Shown here in pieces: positions 1 to 6,705 of a stretch of 12,789 nt of DNA. The stretch lies in contig DASRVZ010000187.1 of the NCBI GenBank assembly GCA_035654835.1, positions 1 to 12,789 of the forward strand, in the 5' to 3' direction. A model generated the notes under the pieces. The model made no database searches and was not told the origin of the DNA. It saw nothing but the letters and a program-made list of their open reading frames with translations. The stretch is from UBA4719 sp035654835 (GTDB taxonomy: Bacteria > Actinomycetota > Actinomycetes > Actinomycetales > Dermatophilaceae). Position numbers and translations under genes: made by a program. Within the stretch, counting starts at the first letter, position 1, and every line of letters starts with the position of its first letter.

Positions 1-151
1 GGGCCGCCGGCCAGATTGGGGAATGGACCCACCCGGTCAGCGGCGTCGTTGGTTTCCTCGGGCGCTGCATCGCCTCCAGCAGGTTGGCGAGCGGCTGCCA
101 TGTGGCCACGAACGCGCCTGGATCGCCGGAGGTACGGAGCACCGGGGTCAC
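1..151 (-). CDS. Partial unrecognised protein, N-terminal 50 residues, running off the left edge
   Basis: On the minus strand a frame opens at a GTG at 151 and stays open to the window edge (50 residues). A GAGAGG-like ribosome site lies a few bases upstream. Third codon positions are overwhelmingly G or C, which favours real coding over chance. The peptide begins VTPVLRTSGDPGAFVATW and continues with LLEAMQRP. I recognise no domain. It lies 46 bases downstream of the DUF6458 gene on the same strand and could be cotranscribed with it. The start codon and reality of the gene are uncertain; an upstream ATG in another frame gives nothing. Confidence 0.3.
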   Translation of the reverse strand, partial: MTPVLRTSGDPGAFVATWQPLANLLEAMQRPRKPTTPLTGWVHSPIWPAA

Positions 152-197
152 CGACCCTCTCGATCCATCTCACAGGCGGAACAGCCAGTCGACCCGG

Positions 198-437
198 TCA
201 GAGGCGTGGGTCGTCACCCCGCGGCGGATCCACATAGTCCCCGCTTGTCGTGTGATGGACAACGTCCGTGCGCCGGGCGGTGCTGGCCAAAACGAGCGAG
301 ATGATCAGGCCGGCGATCCCCACCACCATGAGGATGACGCCCATCGTGGACATGCTGATCCCGCTGACCGATGTCGTTACCGCGAACTTCAGGATCGCTC
401 CGATCGCGATCAATACCAAGCTGGAACCGATTCTCAT
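198..437 (-). CDS. DUF6458 family small membrane protein
   Basis: This 79-residue protein has two hydrophobic helices (about residues 4-23 and 30-51), then a short polar, charged tail ending in DDPRL. The opening MRIGSSLVLIAIGAILKFAV and the second helix match what I know of DUF6458, a family of small actinobacterial membrane proteins of unknown function. The ATG at 437 is well supported: AAGGAG lies at 446-451 on the minus strand, 8 bases upstream. The gene is divergent from the DUF6131-like gene at 625, so the 187 bases between them should hold both promoters. No catalytic residues are visible, and no function should be assigned beyond an integral membrane protein. Confidence 0.8.
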   Translation of the reverse strand: MRIGSSLVLIAIGAILKFAVTTSVSGISMSTMGVILMVVGIAGLIISLVLASTARRTDVVHHTTSGDYVDPPRGDDPRL

Positions 438-624
438 CAGCCGTTCTCCTTCATGGGGTTTGTGGACATTTCAAAGTTACCCGGGCCGCAAGCCATACGC
501 GTCTCTCCCGTGCGGGACCGGCCGAGGATGTGTAGCGCTCCGACCAGTCGATCGGTTAGGTTGTTTGTTCAAGGTGTTCCAGGCTCACACGGACCCGTCC
601 ACGCAAAGCGGAAAGGAACCTCAG

Positions 625-783
625 ATGATCATCCTCGGAATTGTGCTTATCGTCATCGGACTACTCGTGAAGAGCCTCGCCATTCTGGTAACCATTGGCG
701 TCATCCTGTTGGTGATTGGAGCGATCCTGTGGGTCCTGGGCTCCATGGGTCGCGCCGTCGGCGGTCGCAAGCACTACTACTGA
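625..783 (+). CDS. DUF6131-like small hydrophobic membrane peptide
   Basis: This 52-residue protein starts MIILGIVLIVIGLLVKSLAI, has two hydrophobic stretches (about 2-15 and 18-40) with a short turn, and ends in a basic, Gly-rich tail (GRAVGGRKHYY). The ATG at 625 has an AAAGGAA ribosome site just upstream; a longer in-frame extension to 268 reads through non-coding-like sequence and was not used. It resembles DUF6131, tiny actinobacterial membrane proteins without known function. It is followed in the same direction by a CsbD-like gene about 105 bases later. Genes of this kind often sit near general stress genes, but the sequence here does not prove that link. Confidence 0.7.
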   Translation: MIILGIVLIVIGLLVKSLAILVTIGVILLVIGAILWVLGSMGRAVGGRKHYY

Positions 784-888
784 CGAGGATCTCATCTTAC
801 TGACGGATGCCTCCCACGGCGGGCGTGGACGATCGGCCAACTTGCCCCCACACGCCATTGATGGACCTGACGAGAAGGGAGCCCTGTG

Positions 889-1065
889 ATGGGCTGGACT
901 GACAAGCTGAAGAATAGGAAGGACGAAACGAAGGGCGCAGCCAAGGAGAAGCTTGGCAAGGCGACCGATGACGAGCAGATGGAACGTGACGGCCAGATCG
1001 ACCAGACCAAGAGCAATCTCAAAGAAGCCGGCGAGAAGGTCAAGGACGCCTTCAACAAGGACTGA
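889..1065 (+). CDS. CsbD-like stress-associated protein
   Basis: This 58-residue, highly charged, soluble protein starts MGWTDKLKNRKDETKGAAKE and continues KLGKATDDEQMERDGQIDQ, with a Lys/Glu-rich helical end (KEAGEKVKDAF). This is the usual length and pattern of the CsbD family, named from a sigma-B controlled gene of Bacillus subtilis; its biochemical role is not established. GAGAAGGGA at 872-880 is a good ribosome site. A GTG at 886 directly abuts the ATG at 889, so the true start may be one codon earlier. No transmembrane segment is present. It lies downstream of the DUF6131-like gene and could share its transcript. Confidence 0.85.
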   Translation: MGWTDKLKNRKDETKGAAKEKLGKATDDEQMERDGQIDQTKSNLKEAGEKVKDAFNKD

Positions 1066-1484
1066 GGGCGGGTCCTGTTGCCTCTATGCTGACTCCGCCG
1101 CAAGCCGCAGGGATCACTCCTCGGTCAGGCATGTGGCCTCCGGCTGTTCCAGCCTCCTGCCGCCATCGACACCCAACAGCCTCGACCCAACCCCGCGTTT
1201 CGTCCCCGGCGCGCCGTCGCAAAGTGAAACCCTGGGCGGGTCGGTTTCCCCCAAGGCCCCGCCCGCGGCATCCCGGGTCAGGGACGGATGTCAAACAAGG
1301 CGTTGTGACCTCCAGCATCATGGATCTGATCCACCTGCCCGAGACCAGCGCCCCGATCCTCGCTCAGCTGCGCCGGGCGTACCGCAACGAAATACCGCAA
1401 CACCACCACCGCGACTCGCCATCCGGCAGGGTTGCGTGCGGCCCTTGCGTGCTCAGTGGCCAACATGGTTGCGGTTGCGGGAAG
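1066..1484. other. Stretch without a convincing gene, left of the tRNA scar
   Basis: About 420 bases between the CsbD-like gene and the tRNA-Pro fragment. Several frames are open, but none shows a recognisable domain or a clean ribosome site. The most gene-like piece is a short plus-strand peptide from an ATG at 1320 (MDLIHLPETSAPILAQLRRA), which then runs straight through the tRNA fragment and so is not a normal gene. An eroded integrase or excisionase could be expected here if the tRNA scar is an element end, but I could not find one on either strand. Confidence 0.5.
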
Positions 1485-1529
1485 TTCGGGACGAAGAGGC
1501 CGCAGGTTCAAATCCTGTCACCCCGACCA
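1485..1529 (+). other. 3' part of a tRNA-Pro(CGG) gene: candidate attachment site (att) of an integrated element
   Basis: Starting at the anticodon loop (TTCGGGA, anticodon CGG at 1487-1489), the sequence follows a tRNA-Pro to its end. It has the 3' strand of the anticodon stem (CGAAG, 1492-1496), the variable region, a T stem of GCAGG (1502-1506) and CCTGT (1514-1518) around the loop TTCAAAT, the acceptor strand CACCCCG (1519-1525), discriminator A, and an encoded CCA (1527-1529). The bases before 1485 do not supply CTTCG or any D arm, so the 5' half is absent. Such 3' fragments are left when a tyrosine recombinase integrates an element into a tRNA gene; the intact copy is then expected upstream, to the left of this window and in the same orientation. 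Confidence 0.75.
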
Positions 1530-2012
1530 GTGTTTCCGCAGGCCAGAGGCCCTACCTTGGGTTCTTCCGGTGAGCGCAACACCTAACTGATTGAAGGTGG
1601 TGTGCGTGAGGTTCTCTGAGTACATGGTTGCGTGGTCTCGCGCTGGCGCGGAGCCAACTGGGCGAGCGATCTTTGTCGGAGAATTTGAGATAGGTGCTCG
1701 ACGCCGGTGCAGAACCCGTGAGGAACTTCAGTGCCGCCCCACCATCTTGGCCGGAGCTACCCGCACCTGACCTGTCGAGTTGCTGCGAAAGCGGGAAGTG
1801 GCATGCGTTGGCGGACTTTCCCCCCTTTCCCGTATGGCAACGGAGTGTGAGCCGGGCTCCCGAGAGGAGACCTTCCACGGTCTTGTCGACGTGCCGGTGG
1901 GTCGGCGACCCCAGTGGCGACTGAAGGTCGCGGTGGCACGGACAGGAATGCTGAGTCACACTGGGATACGAGATGGACCAAACGCGCAATGAGCTGCGGC
2001 AAGGAGACTGAT
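1530..2012. other. Stretch without a recognisable gene
   Basis: About 480 bases between the tRNA fragment and the coiled-coil gene. Open frames exist on both strands but lack ribosome sites, domains or consistent codon use. The promoter of the gene at 2013 should lie near the right end. I see no convincing repeat, hairpin terminator or RNA gene. Confidence 0.5.
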
Positions 2013-2450
2013 ATGGCAGGGAAGGTGATTGTGGCCGTTGTGGTGATCGCCGTGATAATGGCAGCGGTCGTCATGGTGGGTCGCCAACGCAAGACGCAGC
2101 AAGCCAGGCGAGCTGAGTCGCTGCGATCGGAAGCAGGCGAGCAATCAAGTCTCGTGCGACAACGTGAGAGCAAGGCGGCAGAAGTTGACGCCCGTGCTCG
2201 CGCAGCGCAAGCCGAGTCAGATGCCAAAGCGGCAGAGGCAGAGCGACTGGCACTGGCGGCCGAGCGTCAGGAGGCGGAGGCGTCCAAACAGCGCTCCGAG
2301 GTCGACGACCAATTCCACAAGGCTGACGAGATCGACCCTCATTACGACAACACGCATGTAGAGGACGGGAATACAACAGACGGGACCGGCCACACCCACC
2401 AGGCCGACACCAGCAGCACCGAGGACAGGGACCGCGAAACGCCCCATTGA
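2013..2450 (+). CDS. Membrane-anchored coiled-coil protein of unknown function
   Basis: This 145-residue protein begins MAGKVIVAVVVIAVIMAAVV, one N-terminal transmembrane helix (about 4-23), followed by a basic stop-transfer stretch (GRQRKTQQARR). Next is a long Ala/Glu/Arg-rich helix (about 25-105) of coiled-coil character, then an acidic, His- and Thr-rich tail with little order. AAGGAG at 2001-2006, six bases before the ATG, fixes the start. The layout (short anchor, charged helical body, low-complexity tail) matches a family of uncharacterised actinobacterial proteins I have seen near CsbD and DUF6131-type genes, but I cannot give it a family number. No enzyme motif is visible. Confidence 0.75.
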   Translation: MAGKVIVAVVVIAVIMAAVVMVGRQRKTQQARRAESLRSEAGEQSSLVRQRESKAAEVDARARAAQAESDAKAAEAERLALAAERQEAEASKQRSEVDDQFHKADEIDPHYDNTHVEDGNTTDGTGHTHQADTSSTEDRDRETPH

Positions 2451-2809
2451 CAACCGGCTAGAAGAGATCCTGTCAGTGACGACGGTAAGAGATCAGCGGC
2501 AGCACGCCGTGACCAGCCGGGCAACCAGATCCTGGTGCACCTGCAGGACCAGATGCCGTTGGACCACGCGTTGCACCCGACATGGTTGGCCGCTCCCAGC
2601 GCTCAGCCGCAGTTCAACCGGCCACCCGGATGGTCGAGGGACAGATGCCGCTGGCCTTGGCGACGCACTGCTGCTGGCAACGCTTATTGCGGCGAACGAC
2701 GCACCTACGCGGTGGCCAACGAGTCGGAAAGATCACCCGCCCGAAGATCATTGCGTATCGCATGATGCGGTGTTCGCAGGCCGATGCCGGGCCCGAGAGC
2801 AGGTGTCCA
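2451..2809. other. Gene-poor stretch between the coiled-coil gene and the transporter remnant
   Basis: Both strands are partly open here, but none of the frames gives a recognisable protein or has a good ribosome site. It sits next to broken gene pieces and probably contains eroded DNA too old to identify by eye. Confidence 0.45.
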
Positions 2810-2946
2810 TCAGGCGCAGTCCAGGCGCGGGAGGGCCACCTCCCGACGATGAGCTGGACCGCGGCGGCGATGGGGATGGCAACGAGGGCGCCGATCACCC
2901 CGAACAGGGCTCCTCCGAGCAGGACGCGTTGCGGCGGGCCGGCCAA
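2810..2946 (-). pseudogene. C-terminal remnant of an AI-2E-family transporter
   Basis: On the minus strand the peptide LLGGALFGVIGALVAIPIAA followed by AVQLI is the conserved last membrane segment of the AI-2E family transporters (Pfam AI-2E_transport; a full protein has about 350 residues and 7-8 helices). After AVQLI the frame slips by one base: the other frame continues REVALPRLDCA and stops at 2812-2810, which is the expected end of such a protein. Only about 45 residues remain; the sequence is cut at about 2946, just before the ribosome site of the recombinase fragment. Both the truncation and the frameshift indicate a dead remnant. The family call rests on one motif. Confidence 0.55.
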
Positions 2947-2963
2947 GTTGTAGGAGGTGCGCC

Positions 2964-3050
2964 ATGGCGGCGCTACTCATCGGGTACGCCCGATGCTCCA
3001 CCGACCTGCAGGACCTGACCGCTCAACGCGACGGACTCACCGCATCGTGA
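2964..3050 (+). pseudogene. N-terminal piece of a serine recombinase (resolvase/invertase family)
   Basis: The ATG at 2964 has an excellent AGGAGG at 2952-2957. It encodes MAALLIGYARCSTDLQDLTA and then QRDGLTAS before a stop at 3048-3050. IGYARxST is the catalytic start of the resolvase/invertase domain: Ser12 is the nucleophile and Arg10 is part of the active site. A normal protein has about 180-200 residues; here only 28 remain. The next expected segment is found inverted on the opposite strand immediately afterwards (3225 down to 3037). Up to Ala27 the reading is that of a normal resolvase, so the break is at about 3044. Confidence 0.7.
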
Positions 3051-3225
3051 GCTCATCGGCGATGGCCCTCGCATCGGGCAGCGACCGGGCAAGCCGGTTG
3101 AGCTTGGTCACCACCAACGTGTCAATTCCCCGACAAGCGGCCAGGGCCTCACGCAGACCAGGCCGCTCACGGTTGGTGCCGGTCAGGCCATGGTCGACGT
3201 TGACCCGGTTGTCGGCCACCCCGAG
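3037..3225 (-). pseudogene. Inverted middle segment of the same serine recombinase
   Basis: On the minus strand, reading from about 3225, the frame encodes LGVADNRVNVDHGLTGTNRE, RPGLREALAACRGIDTLVVT and KLNRLARSLPDARAIADELT, ending MR-stop at 3037. This covers resolvase residues of about 28-88: the YVDHGxTG region, the DTLVVTKLxRLxRS core with catalytic arginines, and the start of the long helix. It begins exactly where the plus-strand fragment leaves off, with no overlap and no gap, so the two pieces are best read as one gene in which about 181 bases were flipped. The C-terminal helix-turn-helix part is missing; IS3-like sequence follows instead. Confidence 0.7.
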
Positions 3226-3239
3226 TGCACCACCGGTGT

Positions 3240-3406
3240 CGGAGTGTCCTTTGGCGCCGATCGAGGTTCATCCAGCGGTACAACCGCAACCGCTGGCAGT
3301 CGACCCTGGACTACCTCACCCTTGAGAAAGTTGAACTGCGCTCAACTGTCACGAGCTACCGCTCGCAGCATGAAAACCGGTGTCCGTCGAAGCGGGGGAA
3401 ACTCCA
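3240..3406 (+). mobile_element. Remnant of an IS3-type insertion sequence (transposase C terminus and probable end)
   Basis: Plus-strand codons from about 3246 read RFIQRYNRNRWQSTLDYLT then LEKVEL. This resembles the conserved last segment of IS3-family transposase OrfB, usually of the type YNxxRxHSxLGYLTPxE. The frame then runs on without a clear end. About 60 bases later, GTGTCCGTCGAAGCGGGGG and AAACTCCA (ending at 3406) look like the terminal repeat of such an element, though no left partner is present to prove it. The DDE catalytic domain is absent, so the remnant cannot transpose on its own. Family assignment is moderate; the right boundary is a guess from the look of the end. Confidence 0.4.
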
Positions 3407-3962
3407 GCCCCGTTCCTTCAGGGATGACCTGCACAGACACCACATTCAACCGTTGGCAGTTAGTGACTGCTTGCGGGCGTCGTGCAACTTTCTGCGGACT
3501 GACAACCAACCGAGAGGAGCTCATCGGGGCTAGACAGTAGAACGGCCCCGGCCAGGCGCGCGCCCTAGTCAGGGCCTGGACCGCTTCAGACGTCAGGGGG
3601 GGCGACGAAACGGTCTAGCACCAGCGTGCACGACGAGCGGGGCGAAGGTGTGGGCTTCATCAAGAAACCATCCGAACTCCACCGTTTAGCGTAGGCCGGG
3701 CGTAGCGTCACGCAAAGCGGCTCCAGTCGGAGGATTGGATCTCCGTCCGAGGCCTAGACGGCATCACCCCCGGTCTCTGACCTCGGCGCAACCGCCCAGA
3801 TCGTCTCCAGGGCTCGACTCACCCAGGAAGCACCCGCCCGACGAGAGCTCAATTCTCGGACTTTCATACGGCAGAACTTTCATACGGCAAGAAATGAGGA
3901 ACGCACTTGGGGCGTGGTGGCGATGAGCGTGTCGCCTTGTGGTCTGGCAGTCGCCTTGGCTA
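3407..3962. other. Gene-free stretch with one short tandem repeat
   Basis: About 555 bases downstream of the IS3 remnant and upstream (in plus coordinates) of the DivIVA-like gene. I find no recognisable coding region or RNA. The only structure seen is the 14-bp direct repeat at 3860-3889. Confidence 0.5.
3860..3889 (+). repeat. Two exact copies of ACTTTCATACGGCA, 2 bp apart
   Basis: ACTTTCATACGGCA occurs at 3860-3873 and again at 3876-3889, separated by GA. It lies about 75 bases beyond the stop codon of the minus-strand DivIVA-like gene. It may be a replication-slippage duplication, a paired protein-binding site, or a scar. No function is supported. Confidence 0.8.
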
Positions 3963-4298
3963 TCAGTCGGTCTGGTCAGCGCCGGTCTGCTCCAGTTCGA
4001 TCAGCTGGCCCTCCAGATAGGACTTCAGACGCATGCGGTGGTCACGCTCGAAGGTTCGCAGCTCTTCGATCTCCTTCTGCAGCAGGCTGCGCTCGCTACC
4101 GAGCTCTTGAAGCACCTCGGCCCTTTGTTGCTGGGCCTCGGCGATAAGCGCGTCGTGGCGTGACTGCCCCTCGCTGAAGAGCTTTTCGCGAGTGGTCTGG
4201 CCCTCGGCCACATACTCATCATGCAACTTCTGTGCGAGAGCCAGCACGCGAGCCGCCGAGTCCACGCCTGCTGAGCCAGACTCGGCATCCGCGTTCAT
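3963..4298 (-). CDS. Small DivIVA/Wag31-like coiled-coil protein lacking the N-terminal domain
   Basis: This 111-residue protein begins with a short polar leader, then AARVLALAQKLHDEYVAEG and a long charged helix with regular Glu/Arg/Lys spacing. It ends EIEELRTFERDHRMRLKSYL followed by EGQLIELE. That last stretch is the hallmark of the C-terminal coiled coil of actinobacterial DivIVA-domain proteins (ELRxFExxYRxRLKxYLExQL). These act as polar scaffolds for cell-wall growth. Their membrane-binding N-terminal domain of about 60 residues is missing here: neither the minus-strand frame nor others upstream to about 4600 encode it. The ATG at 4298 has no clear ribosome site; a TTG at 4328 is an alternative. 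It could be a standalone partner of DivIVA or a truncated copy. Confidence 0.65.
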   Translation of the reverse strand: MNADAESGSAGVDSAARVLALAQKLHDEYVAEGQTTREKLFSEGQSRHDALIAEAQQQRAEVLQELGSERSLLQKEIEELRTFERDHRMRLKSYLEGQLIELEQTGADQTD

Positions 4299-4767
4299 CG
4301 TCGTGCCGCAGGGGTGGGGTCCACGCAACTGACGAAGCCAGCAAAACGGTAGGCAGGACGACGGTCGGTTGACGCTTCAAGGTCACAGCGCCGCACACAG
4401 TTTGAGAACAAAAAGGATCCGCGATCCCACCGGCTCCTGAAACGACCAGGATGGTTCATGTGCCAACCCCATTCTCGGGGGCGGTCCTGCTGGGCCGCCG
4501 TCAATAACAAGATAGGGGACCAGGAAAAGATCCAAGAGGTTTCGAGCCACGACCCGGACGATCCTGAGCGGCGCAAAGTCCCACGAGCGTGGGTTAAGCG
4601 GTGCTGAGACAGCCACCCCCATGACCGTCACACGTACCGACACCAAGTGAGCGCTTTGCAGTAGCCGCCCCTGTCCTGAACGCACAGGTACCTCACCGGC
4701 ACACGCCTCTGCGCGTGGGTCAAGCGGCTTACAAGGCCGGGGGTGGGACAGCGCCGACTCTTCACGA
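4299..4767. other. Gene-poor stretch left of the IS1634-type element
   Basis: About 470 bases between the DivIVA-like gene and the left inverted repeat of the insertion sequence. A minus-strand frame is open across it, but it enters the IS, has mixed codon use and no recognisable domain, so I do not call it. The promoter of the DivIVA-like gene should be here. Confidence 0.45.
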
Positions 4768-4788
4768 CTAGCGGGACCTTCCTGGCTA
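4768..4788 (+). repeat. Left terminal inverted repeat of the IS1634-type element
   Basis: This 21-bp sequence begins CTAGCGGGACC and ends TTCCTGGCTA. It is exactly complementary in reverse to 6706-6726. It marks the left end and should be the binding site of the transposase. Confidence 0.85.
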
Positions 4789-4817
4789 GTTGGATCATGA
4801 ACGGTTTCGGCTGACCC

Positions 4818-4844
4818 GTCACGGGCCCTGATTGTGGCCGTGAC
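4818..4844 (+). terminator. Hairpin inside the IS left end, upstream of the transposase
   Basis: GTCACGG at 4818-4824 pairs with CCGTGAC at 4838-4844; GCC/GGC can extend the stem with one bulged G. It lies between the left inverted repeat and the transposase start. Insertion sequences often carry such structures to block read-through from outside promoters. No U tract follows, so termination is a suggestion only. Confidence 0.35.
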
Positions 4845-4888
4845 CTGCAGATATGCGCGTGTCGGTGCTGGATGTTGGCCTTCCGATA

Positions 4889-4900
4889 GTGTATTACCCA
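4889..4900 (+). repeat. Inner inverted repeat, left copy (GTGTATTACCCA)
   Basis: GTGTATTACCCA ends three bases before the transposase ATG at 4904. Its exact reverse complement TGGGTAATACAC lies at 6640-6651, two bases after the stop codon. The pair therefore brackets the coding sequence inside the outer terminal repeats. Confidence 0.75.
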
Positions 4901-4903
4901 GAT

Positions 4904-6637
4904 ATGCCTTCGATTGTGGGTAAGAAGCGTGGGAACCAGACCTACTACTACCTGGTGGAGTCCGCCCGGGTGGACGGCAAGCCACGGATCGTGGACCAGC
5001 AGTACCTCGGCAGCGCCGAGGAGGTGATGGCCCGGCTGTCCGGCGCCCCGCAGGGCAGTCCCACCCGGACGCAACACAAGCAGTTCGGTGACCTGGCCGC
5101 GGTCTGGGCGATCCTGGGCCGGCTGAAGGTCATCGAGGCGATCGATGAGGTCTGCGGCCCACGACGCGCCGATGCGGGAGCATCGGTCGGGACCTACCTG
5201 GCGCTGGCGACGTTGAACCGGGTGGTGGAACCACGCTCGAAGCTGGGCTTCGCCGACTGGTGGGACACCACGGCTGGGCCGCGGTTCACCAAGGTGCCGG
5301 TCGCCGCCACCGACCATCGTCGGTTCTGGGACGCCATGAACGCTCTGGACACCGACAAGCTCGCCCTTGCTGAGCGGGCGATCAGCACCGCGATGGTGAC
5401 GGAGTTCGGGCTGGACCTGTCCGCGTTGGCGTTGGACATGACGAACTTCGCGACCTTCATCGACAGCACCAACGACCGAGCCGACCTCGCGCAGCGCGGT
5501 CATGCCAAGCAGAAACGCAACGACCTGCGGCTGGTCGGTCTCAGCCTCGTGGTGACCCGCGACGGGGCGATCCCGATCGTCAGCCACACCTACGCCGGCA
5601 ACCGGCCCGACGTCACTCAGTTCAGTACCGTCCTGGGCGAGCTCACCACCCGCTACCGCACCCTGTTCGACAACCACGAAGACCCTGGTGCTGGTGTGGG
5701 TGTGGGTGTGGGTGAGCAGTCATCGCCGACGGTGGTGTTCGACGCCGGCCAGAACAGCGCCGGTAACTTCGCGCACCTGGCCGAGTCCGGGTTGCACTTC
5801 GTCGGATCCCTGCCACCGAGCGACTTCCCGGACCTGCTCGCCCTACCCGCCACCAAGCGCCGCCCGGTCGACCCCGAGAAGTTCCCCGGGCTGAGCGCCT
5901 ACGGCACCCGCGCGATCGTGTTCGGCACCGACCGACGGGTGGTCCTGACGCACTCGGCGACCCTGCACGCCAAGCAGTCCCGCGGCTTGGACCAGACCAT
6001 GGCCAAGACCCTGCGGGGCCTAACTGAGCTGGCCGACACCCTCGCCCGTGGCAAGACCCGCCGGGACCGCACCGCAGTGCTCGCCGAGATCACAAAGATC
6101 ACCCGGCCGCGCTGGGTCAACCGGGTCCTGAGCACCACCCTGACCGGCCAGACCCCAGCCGAGATGCGGCTGAACTGGACGATCGACAAGACAGCTCGCA
6201 AAGCACTGGAAACCGAACTGTTCGGCAAACGGCTGCTCGTCACCGACCACGATGACTGGACCATCGCCGAGGTCGTCGCCGGCTACCGCTCCCAAAACGA
6301 CGTCGAGTCAGGGTTCCGGCAACTCAAAGACCCGCACCTGGTCGGGTTCTCCCCGATGTTCCACTGGACCGACCCCAAGATCCGGGTGCACGTCTTCTAC
6401 TGCGTCCTCGCCCTCGCCGTCGCGCACCTCATGCGCCGCGAAGCACAACACGCCGGCCTGAACCTCAGCGTCCGCGAACTCCTCGCCAACCTCAGCGGTA
6501 TCGAAGAAACCGTGCTGCTCTACCCCACCGGCAACAAAGGCCGACCCCGCGCGCAACGCATCCTCACCGACATCGACCCCACCCAGCAACGCCTGTTCGA
6601 CCTGTTCGGACTCGCCACCTACGCCCCCCGACGCTGA
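4904..6637 (+). CDS. IS1634-family DDE transposase
   Basis: This 577-residue transposase begins MPSIVGKKRGNQTYYYLVES and ARVDGKPRIVDQQYLG, the N-terminal part typical of IS1634-type enzymes. The RNase-H-like catalytic core is visible: first Asp at about residue 178 in LALDMTNF, second Asp at about 280 in VVFDAGQNS, and Glu at about 468 in YRSQNDVESGFRQLK, which keeps the E-x6-K spacing of the IS4 superfamily. The second-Asp strand follows a short VGVGVG run encoded by a GT-rich repeat (5688-5714). A start at 4853 would add 17 unrelated residues across an inverted repeat; the ATG at 4904 is the family-like start. No frameshift or missing catalytic residue was seen. Confidence 0.9.
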   Translation: MPSIVGKKRGNQTYYYLVESARVDGKPRIVDQQYLGSAEEVMARLSGAPQGSPTRTQHKQFGDLAAVWAILGRLKVIEAIDEVCGPRRADAGASVGTYLALATLNRVVEPRSKLGFADWWDTTAGPRFTKVPVAATDHRRFWDAMNALDTDKLALAERAISTAMVTEFGLDLSALALDMTNFATFIDSTNDRADLAQRGHAKQKRNDLRLVGLSLVVTRDGAIPIVSHTYAGNRPDVTQFSTVLGELTTRYRTLFDNHEDPGAGVGVGVGEQSSPTVVFDAGQNSAGNFAHLAESGLHFVGSLPPSDFPDLLALPATKRRPVDPEKFPGLSAYGTRAIVFGTDRRVVLTHSATLHAKQSRGLDQTMAKTLRGLTELADTLARGKTRRDRTAVLAEITKITRPRWVNRVLSTTLTGQTPAEMRLNWTIDKTARKALETELFGKRLLVTDHDDWTIAEVVAGYRSQNDVESGFRQLKDPHLVGFSPMFHWTDPKIRVHVFYCVLALAVAHLMRREAQHAGLNLSVRELLANLSGIEETVLLYPTGNKGRPRAQRILTDIDPTQQRLFDLFGLATYAPRR

Positions 6638-6639
6638 GA

Positions 6640-6651
6640 TGGGTAATACAC
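6640..6651 (-). repeat. Inner inverted repeat, right copy (TGGGTAATACAC)
   Basis: This is the exact reverse complement of 4889-4900 and lies two bases after the transposase stop codon. Confidence 0.75.
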
Positions 6652-6705
6652 CCGAACCCGGCCCACACCCCCGCTGACCTGCAGGTTTACAACTCAAGCC
6701 CGAGA

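Noticed and set aside
84..803. Long plus-strand frame across the DUF6458 and DUF6131 genes
   Set aside because: Both small genes have better starts and family-like sequence in other frames; this frame has no ribosome site.
1278..1511. Minus-strand frame beginning MNLRPLRP over the tRNA fragment
   Set aside because: It starts inside the reverse complement of the tRNA-Pro piece; such peptides are a common false gene at tRNA loci.
3342..3524. Minus-strand 60-residue frame after the IS3 remnant
   Set aside because: No domain or ribosome site; part of it overlaps the probable IS3 end.
4628..5677. Long open frame on the minus strand across the IS1634-type element
   Set aside because: It lies opposite the transposase, has no recognisable domain, and is explained by the high GC content of the plus-strand gene.
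5688..5714. GT-rich short repeat within the transposase gene
   Set aside because: It encodes a VGVGVG run in frame in a loop before the second catalytic Asp and needs no separate explanation.
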